Origin: Planctomycetota bacterium
GTDB taxonomy: Bacteria; Planctomycetota; JAPUJT01
Assembly: GCA_027296055.1 (NCBI GenBank)
Contig: JAPUJT010000016.1
Span: 1 to 64,000 of the forward strand
Direction of reading: 5' to 3'
DNA length: 64,000 nt
In this document: positions 15,868 through 23,394 of the stretch, piece after piece
How positions within the stretch are numbered: the first letter of the stretch is position 1
How the letters are laid out: the number at the start of each line of letters is the position of its first letter
The notes under the pieces: model-generated
What the model was told of the DNA's origin: nothing
What the model saw: only the letters and a program-made list of their open reading frames with translations
Databases searched by the model: none
Position numbers and translations under genes: made by a program

Positions 15868-18068
15868 CCTCTGAACAAGACAGCCGGCTGGACGGCGCGC
15901 GCCCATCGGAAGAGAGAGCGCCTTCTGACCAGGAGTTTTCGGTCAGCACGGGCATCATCTCTCGCGTCCTTGGCAGGCCCGAGGACGCGATGGAGACCAG
16001 CGATCTGCCTGCGCCCCGGCTGAGCCGCCGCGTCCTCATCACTCTGGGGAAGGACCTCGCCGAAGCGGAGCGGGTCCTGGTCCACCAGAAGGAGTTCCTC
16101 GAGAGCATCGTGGACAATATCTCTGACGGTCTCTTCGTCCTGACGGTGGACCTCAAGATCGTCAAGATCAATCCGGCCCTGATCCATCTGCTGGGCTGCG
16201 AGGAATCGGATCTACTCGGCGAGCCGCTTGACATCCTCTTCGAAGCGGGGGAGCGACCCCTCGAGCCCTTCGACTCGGATTCCCTCCCCGTCCCGGACCG
16301 GTGGAAGATCCCCCATATCAATGTAATCTCCAAGGACCGTCAGCGAATCCCCGTTTCGTTCCAGGCCTCGGTGATCCGGCGCAGGGACGGCCGGCTCCTC
16401 GGGATCTCGGGAACGGTGCGCGATATCCGGAATGACCTCCGCGGGGAGAGAATGATCCGTGCGGCGGAGCGCAAGGCGCGGGAGGCGGCCGCGCAGGAGC
16501 ACTCGCGGGCGGAAGAGCTGGAGAAGGCCAACCGGAGCCTGGAGGACACGACGCGGGATTTGAAGAGAACTCAGGAACAGCTCGTCCAGTCCGAAAAGCT
16601 CTCCGCGGTCGGCTCTCTCGTGGCGGGAGTGGCGCACGAGCTCAACAACCCCCTGACGAGCGTCCTCGGCTTCTCCCAGTTGCTCCTGATGGGGGACTGC
16701 GAGGAGAAGATTCGAAAGGATCTGAAGAAGATCCACCGCGAGGCCACTCGGTGTCAAAAGATCGTGCAGAATCTCCTCAGGTTCTCCCGCCAGACCAAGC
16801 CTCGCTGGGAGAGGGTCGACATTCACCAGGCGATCGAGCAGATCCTGGAGCTGAGAGCCTACGAGCTCCGGAACGGAAACATCAAGGTCGTGAAGGAGCT
16901 GGATCCGGATCTGAGACCTGTCAGGGGAGACACGCAGCAGATCCAGCAGGTCTTCCTCAACATCATCAACAACTCTCTCGACTCGATGGCGGAGCGGGAC
17001 GGGAAGGGCACGCTGACGATCAGAACCGAAACGATCGACGAAGCAGCGAGGATCACGATCACCGATACGGGGGTCGGGCTCTCCGAGGAGCTACGCCATC
17101 GGGTTTTCGATCCCTTCTTCACGACGAAGGAAGTCGGGAAGGGAACCGGGCTCGGTCTGTCCGTCTCCCACGGGATCGTGACGGGACACGGGGGCGATAT
17201 CGAGATACTACCCACCGAGGTCGGTGCGGCCTTTCAGGTGAGTCTTCCGATCCATGATGGGATGGAGGCTCCCTCCCGGACACCATCCCAGATCGATCCG
17301 TCGCCCGGTGGCAGCTGGAGAATCCTGGTCGTAGACGACGAGGAAACCGTGCTGGACGTGATCGGGCGCCTCCTACGTTCCGAGGGCCACCGGGTCTCGA
17401 CGGCTGCGACCGTGGCCGACGCCCTCGCTCTCCTCGAGCAGTCGGGCGGGGCCTTCGATGTGGTGCTCAGCGACTATCGTATGCCCAACATGGATGGAGC
17501 GGAGTTCCACCAGATACTGGAAGGGCGATACCCCGACCTCGTCCGGAGGCTCATCTTCGTCACGGGGGACGGAGCGAACAAGCTCACCCACGACTTCCTG
17601 CAGAAGAAGGACTGCCTCTACATCAACAAGCCCTTCAGACTCGAAGAGTTCCGCCGGGCTCTCCATCGAAGCGTCCGATCGAAGAGCCGGAGGCCCGTTC
17701 CGTCCAGGGAGGTCTGGCTGCTCGATGCTGACCCGAGTGTAGCGGAGATCCTCACCACGGCGATCTACGACGTCACCGGGTCCTCGGCCCCGCTTCGGAC
17801 TCTGAGGACCCCCGAGCTCCTCCTCGAGGATCTGAAGAAGTTCATTCCGCGAATGCTGCTACTGGACCTGGGGATCACAGAGCCGCCGGGCCTGGATCTC
17901 GTTCGGATGATAAAGAGGATGCATCCGGAGGTTCGGGTCGTGGCGCTCTCCCATCATGCGCGCCGAAGGGAGGCGGAGAAGGCTCTGGCTGCTGGCGTGG
18001 AGGAGTATCTCCTCAAGCCCGTGCGCGGCAGGGAGGCGGCCCTGATCCTCGAAAAGATCCTGTCCTAG
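15864..18068 (+). CDS. Hybrid histidine kinase with PAS and two receiver domains
   Basis: 734 residues from a TTG that overlaps the regulator stop (TTGA); an ATG at 15990 is the next in-frame choice. No membrane segment. Order: unstructured N-terminus, PAS (about 75-195), coiled coil, HisKA with His258 (VAHELNNPLTS), HATPase (NIINNSLDSM, DTGVGL, GTGLGLS), receiver 1 with Asp537 (VVLSDYRMPN) and receiver 2 with Asp668 (LLLDLGITEP, shorter and divergent). Two receivers in series suggest a phosphorelay that ends on the upstream DNA-binding receiver protein. Its stop codon shares the palindrome CTAG with the stop of the convergent gene. Confidence 0.93.
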   Translation: MTSEQDSRLDGARPSEERAPSDQEFSVSTGIISRVLGRPEDAMETSDLPAPRLSRRVLITLGKDLAEAERVLVHQKEFLESIVDNISDGLFVLTVDLKIVKINPALIHLLGCEESDLLGEPLDILFEAGERPLEPFDSDSLPVPDRWKIPHINVISKDRQRIPVSFQASVIRRRDGRLLGISGTVRDIRNDLRGERMIRAAERKAREAAAQEHSRAEELEKANRSLEDTTRDLKRTQEQLVQSEKLSAVGSLVAGVAHELNNPLTSVLGFSQLLLMGDCEEKIRKDLKKIHREATRCQKIVQNLLRFSRQTKPRWERVDIHQAIEQILELRAYELRNGNIKVVKELDPDLRPVRGDTQQIQQVFLNIINNSLDSMAERDGKGTLTIRTETIDEAARITITDTGVGLSEELRHRVFDPFFTTKEVGKGTGLGLSVSHGIVTGHGGDIEILPTEVGAAFQVSLPIHDGMEAPSRTPSQIDPSPGGSWRILVVDDEETVLDVIGRLLRSEGHRVSTAATVADALALLEQSGGAFDVVLSDYRMPNMDGAEFHQILEGRYPDLVRRLIFVTGDGANKLTHDFLQKKDCLYINKPFRLEEFRRALHRSVRSKSRRPVPSREVWLLDADPSVAEILTTAIYDVTGSSAPLRTLRTPELLLEDLKKFIPRMLLLDLGITEPPGLDLVRMIKRMHPEVRVVALSHHARRREAEKALAAGVEEYLLKPVRGREAALILEKILS

Positions 18069-18307
18069 CCTTCCCGTACCGTGATCACGAACCTCTTGTT
18101 GATAGCGAGGTATTCGATCTTGCCTCCGTCCTCGACCGTCACGTCGGTCAGAGGGAGGAACGCTCGCTCGTCGTTGAGGATCTCGGAGAGTCTTCTCTTC
18201 AGCTCCGGGATGTAGATATACCCGATGATGTCTCCTTGGGGGGTAGTGACCACGACCGGCTGGTGCCGGCCTACGACGTAATATTCCCCTTTCTTCGGCT
18301 CTGGCAT
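18065..18307 (-). CDS. Conserved small protein, DUF6812-like
   Basis: 80 residues from the ATG at 18307, which has a GGAGGA ribosome site 9 bases upstream; the longer upstream open frame has no such support. The sequence is beta-rich and charged (YYVVGRHQPVVVTTPQGDII, then IYIPELKRRLSEILNDE, then FLPLTDVTVE, then KRFVITVREG). The pattern of a modified strand, PELKRRLS helix and PLTDV strand resembles small planctomycete-type DUF6812 proteins, from memory only. No catalytic motif is seen. It is the last gene of a minus-strand operon behind a small membrane protein and the M18 peptidase. Confidence 0.7.
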   Translation of the reverse strand: MPEPKKGEYYVVGRHQPVVVTTPQGDIIGYIYIPELKRRLSEILNDERAFLPLTDVTVEDGGKIEYLAINKRFVITVREG

Positions 18308-18339
18308 CGAATCTTTCCTCCGCTTGATTTGGCCCAACG

Positions 18340-18591
18340 CTACCCTTTCCGATCGGCAATGTCCCGTAGGCCTTCCTTTAGATCCATGATGGCGAGAAGC
18401 GTCCACAACAGGACCAGGGCGAAGCAGGTCGGCCAGTAGTAAATAGTCGTGAACGGCTTCGGCCCACCCTCGACACGGCTGGCGCCCCGGATGGTCCAGA
18501 GGACGATCATTCCGACAACGCCAAGCGATGCGGCGAACTCGGCCGCCCGGATCACCCTCTGGCGGCGCGTCCGGCCGAGGAGGCCTGTCAT
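18340..18591 (-). CDS. Small two-helix membrane protein
   Basis: 83 residues; the ATG overlaps the stop of the upstream M18 gene by 4 bases. Two hydrophobic helices (AAEFAASLGVVGMIVLWTI; YYWPTCFALVLLWTLLAIM) are joined by a short polar loop (GASRVEGGPKPFTT). The ends are basic, so both termini should be cytoplasmic. No family recognised. Co-translation with an exported aminopeptidase suggests an envelope role, but nothing in the chain tells which. Confidence 0.68.
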   Translation of the reverse strand: MTGLLGRTRRQRVIRAAEFAASLGVVGMIVLWTIRGASRVEGGPKPFTTIYYWPTCFALVLLWTLLAIMDLKEGLRDIADRKG

Positions 18592-20000
18592 CGGCCGCCG
18601 ACGCCTTCACCCTCGTAAAACGCCGTGAGGAACCGGTACAAGAGGAATAGGTCCGCCTTGGACGACAGGGAGAAGGTGGAGTGCATGCTGAGGATCGCCA
18701 CCCCCATGTCGATCACGTCCATGTTTTCCTTCGAGAGAAACCTGGCGATCGTACCTCCACCACCCACATCCACCTTGTAGGTGTGGGTTTGCCAGGCGAT
18801 TCCTTCCTTATCGAGGATTCCGCGGATGACGGCGATGAACTCGGAGTGGGCGTCCTGACCTCGCCCGTACCGCTTGATGACGACCCCGTGCCCCACCTTG
18901 GCCGCGTTGGTGCTTTCCTGGACGCCCGCAAAGAGAGGATTGATCCCGGTCGTCACGTCGGCGCTGATCACCTGTGTCTGCTTTAGGGCATTACGGAGCA
19001 CATTCTCCCCGAATTCTCCCGCCTCGATCTCGATGAGCCGGGCGATCGCATCCTTCAGGAAACTCGAGGTGGCGCCGGTATTATTGATGCTTCCCGTCTC
19101 CTCGTTGTCGACGAGGAAGGCTATCGCCGAGCGCTCGGGAGGCCCAGCCGCCTCCAGGGCTCGATAGGCGCAGAAGCTCGACAGCCTGTCGTCCTGGCCG
19201 TAGGCGCCCACAAGGGCTCGGTCCAGGCCGACGTCACGGGGGGGGAGCGCCGGGACGAGACTCAACTCGCCGCTGACGAAGTCATCCCTTTCGATACCGT
19301 ATTTCTCCGCCAGGATGGCCAGGATCGCCTTTTCCACCCCGTCCGTTCCGGGGAGGCTGCCGACGATCGGGTCCAGCTCCTCCCCCTTGATGACTTCGCG
19401 CGCCGTCCGGCTCCTGTAGTCCCGGTCCACGTGAGGAGCTAGATCGGGGATCACGAAGACCGGATCCGTCGGATCCATCCCGACCTCCACGTAGACGGTC
19501 GTGCCATCCTTCCGATCCACTCGGCCCAGCAGCATCAGGGGAAGACTCGACCATTGATACTTCTTGATGCCGCCGTGATAAATCGTCTGGAAGAGGGCGT
19601 ACCCTCCGGATGAGTAGATCGGACGGGCCTTCAGATCGATGCGCGGAGAGTCGATATGGGCCCCCACGATGCGGAGGCCCTCCCGGCTCCCTTTCCTTCC
19701 TACCCGTATCAGGGCAATCGCCCGGTCCCGGTTGAGAGCGAACAGGCGATCCCCCGGGGAGGCCTTGTCGGTGGCAAAAAGATCCTTGTAGCCGTGGGCT
19801 CTGGCGAAGGCCAGAACCTCCCGCACCGTGGTCAGCTCCGTGCGGGAGACGTTGATGAACCTCTTGTACTCCTCGGCGAAGGAGAGGGCCTCCTTCTGCT
19901 CGTCCGGGGAGAGGGTGCCCCACGCGCCCATCGGATCGTCCCCGCCGGTGGCGAGGAGGGGAAGGGTCAGCAGGACCAGGACCCGGAGGACGGTGCGCAT
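18588..20000 (-). CDS. M18 family zinc aminopeptidase with signal peptide
   Basis: 470 residues from the ATG at 20000; a start 12 bases upstream is possible. An N-terminal hydrophobic leader (TVLRVLVLLTLPLLATGG) precedes the M18 domain. Metal-ligand and catalytic motifs are present: GAHIDSPRID (first His and Asp), FLVDNEETGS (Glu pair), SADVTTGINP (Asp) and the late IDMGVAILSMHSTFS (final His). M18 enzymes remove N-terminal acidic or neutral residues and are usually cytosolic dodecamers. An exported form is unusual and suggests periplasmic peptide turnover. A second exported metallopeptidase (M24) lies just upstream on the same strand. Confidence 0.9.
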   Translation of the reverse strand: MRTVLRVLVLLTLPLLATGGDDPMGAWGTLSPDEQKEALSFAEEYKRFINVSRTELTTVREVLAFARAHGYKDLFATDKASPGDRLFALNRDRAIALIRVGRKGSREGLRIVGAHIDSPRIDLKARPIYSSGGYALFQTIYHGGIKKYQWSSLPLMLLGRVDRKDGTTVYVEVGMDPTDPVFVIPDLAPHVDRDYRSRTAREVIKGEELDPIVGSLPGTDGVEKAILAILAEKYGIERDDFVSGELSLVPALPPRDVGLDRALVGAYGQDDRLSSFCAYRALEAAGPPERSAIAFLVDNEETGSINNTGATSSFLKDAIARLIEIEAGEFGENVLRNALKQTQVISADVTTGINPLFAGVQESTNAAKVGHGVVIKRYGRGQDAHSEFIAVIRGILDKEGIAWQTHTYKVDVGGGGTIARFLSKENMDVIDMGVAILSMHSTFSLSSKADLFLLYRFLTAFYEGEGVGGR

Positions 20001-20005
20001 ATGGA

Positions 20006-20107
20006 CTACCACCCGTAGACGATTGTTTCGTAGCTGGCGATGATCCCGAACATGATCTCGTCGTGGTGATCGAAGTGGTGAATCTTCGTGATCTTCCCGG
20101 CTTCCAT
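20006..20107 (-). CDS. Possible very small protein between the two peptidases
   Basis: A 33-codon frame (begins MEAGKITKIHHF, ends SYETIVYGW) lies just upstream of the M18 gene on the same strand. It is rich in His and aromatic residues. No clear ribosome site precedes it, and it starts just after a repeat array. It may be real, or an accidental frame in the leader. Conservation would decide. Confidence 0.25.
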   Translation of the reverse strand: MEAGKITKIHHFDHHDEIMFGIIASYETIVYGW

Positions 20108-20114
20108 GATCTAT

Positions 20115-20147
20115 CCGGAATTGTTCCGGATTTGTTCCGGAATTTAT
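20115..20147. repeat. Three-copy 11-bp tandem repeat at the 3' end of the M24 gene
   Basis: CCGGAATTGTT (20115-20125), CCGGATTTGTT (20126-20136) and CCGGAATTTAT (20137-20147). The last copy overlaps the M24 stop codon. The string TGTTCCGG inside it also recurs in the array upstream of the M24 gene. Confidence 0.7.
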
Positions 20148-21493
20148 CGGACCTGGCGGATCTGGGTCGTCCCCCCGCGAGCCGCCCTCTCCTCGAGGCC
20201 GGGCTCGGCCTGGATCCGTTCGATCTCGTCCAGCTCGCGGGCGAGAGGGGCCGAGAGGTGAAGATACCCCTCATCCGTGACGAGGAGGTCGTCCTCGATC
20301 CGAATTCCGATCTCCTCCTCCGGTATGTAGATCCCGGGCTCGACCGTCAGGACCATGCCTGGCTCCAGCTTCCGGCGGCGCTGCCCGACGTCGTGGACGT
20401 CGAGACCGAGCCAGTGGCTGGTGCCATGGATGAAGAATTTTCCGTAACCGGCGGCGTCGATCACGTCCCTGGCCTTCTGGTGGACCTCTCCCATGGTGGC
20501 GCCGGGGCGGACGATCTCGAACGCCTCCTTCTGTGCCCTCAAGACGATCTCGTAGATCTCCTTCTGGCGCGGCGACATCTTCCCCGAGACGGGGAAGGTC
20601 CGGGTGACGTCGGCGGTGTAGTAGCCGAACTCCGCGCCGACATCCACCACGACGAGATCGCCCTCCTTCATCTGCCTCGTATTGTCCCGGTAATGGAGGA
20701 CACAGGAATTGGGTCCGGATCCGACGATCGATGAGAACCCCGTGCGCTGGGCCCCCTCGCGCCTGTAGACATACTCCAGGATCGCCTGGATCTGGTACTC
20801 GTACATTCCCGGCTTGATCGATCGCATCGCCTCCCGGGTTCCATCGCAGGTGATCGTGATCGCCCGGGTCAGGAGATCGATTTCCGCCTGCGACTTGACC
20901 TGCCTCAGTCCTGTCAGGATCGACCCGGAATGCGCCAGTCGGATCGGATCCCTGCCAGGCCGGGAGCCTCGAAGCTGGAGGCGCAGGATCGTATCCAGAC
21001 CGGCCGGGAGGCTCTCCTTCACGGCCACGCGTCGATAGTCGTAGTAGATCACCTTCTTGCGAGCGGCGCGCCTCGCCAGGATACCCTCGTACTCGGAGAG
21101 GGGGCGGGTCTTCCCGAAACCCGTCGCCTTCTCCGCCTCTTCCCCCGGGTACAGGCGGAGTCCGTCCCACCTCTCGCCACGGGGGTTTCGATCCGGCAGG
21201 AAGAGAATCTCCCCGTCCGGGCCCCCCGGATCCAGCATCAGGATCACCCCGGGATCGGTGACCCCGCTCAGATAATAGAAGCTGCTGCTCTGGCGAAAAT
21301 CCGTGACCCCTTCCCGTTTCGCTGCGCCCTTGAGAACGAAGAGGGCGTCCGGGCCGATCTCCTTCCGGACCGTCTCGCGACGAGACTGGTACTCCTCCAT
21401 GGAGATGCCAGAGGGGCCGTCCGCCAGGGCGACCGAACTCGCCTGCCCGAGAAAGAGAGACAGCATCGCCAATCGAAATATTCCTTCTGACAC
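20144..21493 (-). CDS. Exported M24 metallopeptidase (Xaa-Pro aminopeptidase type)
   Basis: 449 residues with an N-terminal leader (FRLAMLSLFLGQASSVALA). The N-terminal creatinase-like domain (about 30-180) is followed by a pita-bread domain with the five metal ligands in order: Asp in LVVVDVGAEF, Asp in TADVTRTFP, His in HGTSHWLGLDVHD, Glu in TVEPGIYI and Glu in GIRIEDDLL. It should cleave X-Pro peptide bonds using two divalent metals. E. coli PepP is cytoplasmic, so the leader is notable and matches the leader on the neighbouring M18 enzyme. Repeats carrying TGTTCCGG lie on both sides of the gene. Confidence 0.92.
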   Translation of the reverse strand: MSEGIFRLAMLSLFLGQASSVALADGPSGISMEEYQSRRETVRKEIGPDALFVLKGAAKREGVTDFRQSSSFYYLSGVTDPGVILMLDPGGPDGEILFLPDRNPRGERWDGLRLYPGEEAEKATGFGKTRPLSEYEGILARRAARKKVIYYDYRRVAVKESLPAGLDTILRLQLRGSRPGRDPIRLAHSGSILTGLRQVKSQAEIDLLTRAITITCDGTREAMRSIKPGMYEYQIQAILEYVYRREGAQRTGFSSIVGSGPNSCVLHYRDNTRQMKEGDLVVVDVGAEFGYYTADVTRTFPVSGKMSPRQKEIYEIVLRAQKEAFEIVRPGATMGEVHQKARDVIDAAGYGKFFIHGTSHWLGLDVHDVGQRRRKLEPGMVLTVEPGIYIPEEEIGIRIEDDLLVTDEGYLHLSAPLARELDEIERIQAEPGLEERAARGGTTQIRQVR

Positions 21494-21698
21494 GAGCGTT
21501 CCTCACAAGAAATGACCGGGGTGGCTAGACTATATCGGCCCCTTCCTCGGGGCACAAGAGAGATCCCTGGGGGTCGCGCAGGCTACGTTTCGCCACTCCT
21601 TGACGGTGGATCCTGGGTCTGATAGCCTGCCGTTTTCCGGATCTGTGGACGGCTCGGGACTGGAAGCAGCGGCGACACCGAGGGTAATTCTCTGGCTT

Positions 21699-21749
21699 GA
21701 ATGTTCCGCCCGAATGTTCCGGCTTGAATGTTCCGGCATGAATGTAGCG
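21699..21749. repeat. 13-14 bp repeat array upstream of the KS cluster
   Basis: The core GAATGTTCCG occurs at 21699-21708, 21712-21721 and 21726-21735, with a degenerate fourth copy GAATGTAGCG at 21740-21749. The periods are 13, 14 and 14 bases. The array lies in the 292-base gap between the divergent M24 gene and the cluster, about 40-90 bases before the likely GTG start, and could be an operator. Confidence 0.7.
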
Positions 21750-21785
21750 CCCGAACAATCCATCGGAGGGGAGCTCTCGTCGCGG

Positions 21786-22703
21786 GTGAAGGGACCAATC
21801 TTCTGCTTTCCCGGTGTCGGTAATGACAGTGTCGGCAACGACGAGGGTCCCGCTACGCCGTCCGGGAAACATTCCCCCTTGAGTCTTCCGGTGTGGCGCG
21901 ATCGCCTTTCGTCCGCGCCCCCGTGGCTGCAGGATCAGATGCGCACCGTGGCCATCGGGATCGTCGCCTTCGAACGGCTCTCCCGGGGTGGGATAGAGCC
22001 GGCGGTCATCACCTCCCACAGTCTGGGCATCTATGCTGCCCTCTCCGCCTCCGGGGCGATCACCCCCGGGGCGGCGCTCGATGCGGCCTGGAGGGCCGGC
22101 GAGCTTCTTCGGGAGCATCAGGACGAGTCGCTGGGCGCCTTGCTCGCCGTCGTGGGCCTGTCCCTCGATCAGGTGGAGGAGATCGTCCGCAACGTGGGGG
22201 GTTCCCTGAGGATCGCCGCCAGAAACACAGGATCCCAGTTCGTGCTGGGCGGCGAGATCGATGACCTGGATCGGGCCGAGGAGGAGGCAAGTGAGGCGCT
22301 CCAGGTGGAGCGCATCGACGCCGGGGGAGCGCTGCATACGGACAGGATGGATGCAATCGTGCCGAAGTTCGCCGAGTTTGTCGAACAGATGGAGGTCAGG
22401 GACCCTGCGCGGCCGTATCTCTCGCATAGAGGGGCGGCCTATCTGACATCCTCTGCCGAGGTCCGGGAGGCCCTTGCCGGGCAGTTGCGCGATCCGGTCC
22501 TCTGGAGCGACTGTCTCCTCAAGCTGGGCCGAGAGGGCGCGTGGCTCTTCGTCGACATGGGCCCCGGCTCGATGCTGAAGAAGTCCATTCGCTGGGTTCT
22601 GAGGAGCGCCCGAGCCCTTTCGCTGGCGGAGGGGGATACCCCCGAGGATGTGGCGGCCGCCCTCCGGGAGGCGGAGGGTATGGAAGGAGCGTCCGAGTCG
22701 TGA
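21786..22703 (+). CDS. FabD-like acyltransferase (malonyl-CoA:ACP transacylase family)
   Basis: 305 residues from a GTG at 21786 (KGPIFCFPG follows, matching the FabD start), with GGAGGGGA 13 bases upstream; longer in-frame extensions run through the repeat array. The nucleophile elbow reads SHSLGIY instead of GHSLG, with the catalytic Ser kept. An Arg in AWRAGELL matches the carboxylate-binding Arg of malonyl transferases, and ALHTDRM carries the catalytic His. It should load malonyl, or a similar acid, onto the ACP encoded next. It is the first gene of a six-gene coupled cluster; the ACP start overlaps its stop (GTGA). Confidence 0.85.
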   Translation: MKGPIFCFPGVGNDSVGNDEGPATPSGKHSPLSLPVWRDRLSSAPPWLQDQMRTVAIGIVAFERLSRGGIEPAVITSHSLGIYAALSASGAITPGAALDAAWRAGELLREHQDESLGALLAVVGLSLDQVEEIVRNVGGSLRIAARNTGSQFVLGGEIDDLDRAEEEASEALQVERIDAGGALHTDRMDAIVPKFAEFVEQMEVRDPARPYLSHRGAAYLTSSAEVREALAGQLRDPVLWSDCLLKLGREGAWLFVDMGPGSMLKKSIRWVLRSARALSLAEGDTPEDVAAALREAEGMEGASES

Positions 22704-22972
22704 GCGAGATTGGAGATGAGCTGGAGACCCGCGTCCGCGATCTGATCGTTCGCCGACTCAAGCTGGAGATCCCGCCGGACGAGATCCAGCTTGAAGCGCC
22801 GCTGTTCGGAGAGGGGCTCGGACTCGACTCGATCGACGCCCTGGAGCTGGTCGTCGGCCTCGAGCAGGAGTTCTCCATCGAGATCCCCGACGCGGACGTG
22901 GGGAAGAAGGTGTTCGCCTCGGTTCGATCGATCGCCGAATATGTTCGCCAGTCGCAGGTGGAGAGGGGTTGA
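22700..22972 (+). CDS. Acyl carrier protein
   Basis: 90 residues from a GTG that overlaps the acyltransferase stop. The chain is acidic and helical, with the phosphopantetheine attachment Ser in GLGLDSIDALEL, the standard DSL-type motif with Ile. Helix 1 (ETRVRDLIVRRLKLE) and helix 3 (FASVRSIAEYVRQ) fit the ACP fold. It would carry growing chains for the ketosynthase pair in this cluster. A separate primary-metabolism ACP is not visible in the window, and this one is likely dedicated to the cluster. Confidence 0.9.
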   Translation: MSEIGDELETRVRDLIVRRLKLEIPPDEIQLEAPLFGEGLGLDSIDALELVVGLEQEFSIEIPDADVGKKVFASVRSIAEYVRQSQVERG

Positions 22973-23394
22973 TGCAACCGGATCCCTCCGACCCGACACG
23001 CTGGTTGCCCCACCGAAAGCCTTTCCTCTTCCTGGATCGGATTGCCAGTGTCGTCCCTGGCCGCGAGGCGACGGCCTGGAAGCGGATCGTCGACTCCGAG
23101 TGCCGCGGAGTCGCTACATGGCCGCGGGCCTATCTCGTGGAGATGATGGCTCAGACATCGGCCATTCTCCTCTTCAGCGAAGAGGAGGGCAGGAGGGGAA
23201 GGATGGGTGTCCTCGCCGCGGTGCCCGCCCTCTCATTCCGTCGCTCCGCCCGACCGGGTGAGACGGTGGTCGCCACGGCGAGGCTCGAGAAGCGCTGGGG
23301 CGATCTCGCGCGATTCAATGTGGCCGCCCATGTGGAGGGGGAGCTGGCGGCGGAGGGGGCCCTCGTGCTGGCGGCAAGAGAAGGCGTGACCTGA
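22972..23394 (+). CDS. FabZ-like 3-hydroxyacyl-ACP dehydratase
   Basis: 140 residues; the ATG overlaps the ACP stop (TGATG) after a GAGAGGGG site. It begins with WLPHRKPFLFLDRI, the FabZ hot-dog signature with the catalytic His. The second catalytic residue is the Glu of LVEMMAQTSAILL, in place of the usual VEAMAQ helix. Length is normal for FabZ. It would dehydrate beta-hydroxyacyl-ACP to the trans-2-enoyl form. A ketoreductase to make its substrate is missing from the cluster and must come from elsewhere. The ketosynthase gene starts at the base after its stop. Confidence 0.87.
   Translation: MQPDPSDPTRWLPHRKPFLFLDRIASVVPGREATAWKRIVDSECRGVATWPRAYLVEMMAQTSAILLFSEEEGRRGRMGVLAAVPALSFRRSARPGETVVATARLEKRWGDLARFNVAAHVEGELAAEGALVLAAREGVT

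Noticed and set aside
21600-21785. Longer N-terminus for the acyltransferase from upstream in-frame starts
   Set aside because: It would translate the 13-14 bp repeat array, and homologous sequence begins only at KGPIFCFPG after the GGAGGGGA site.
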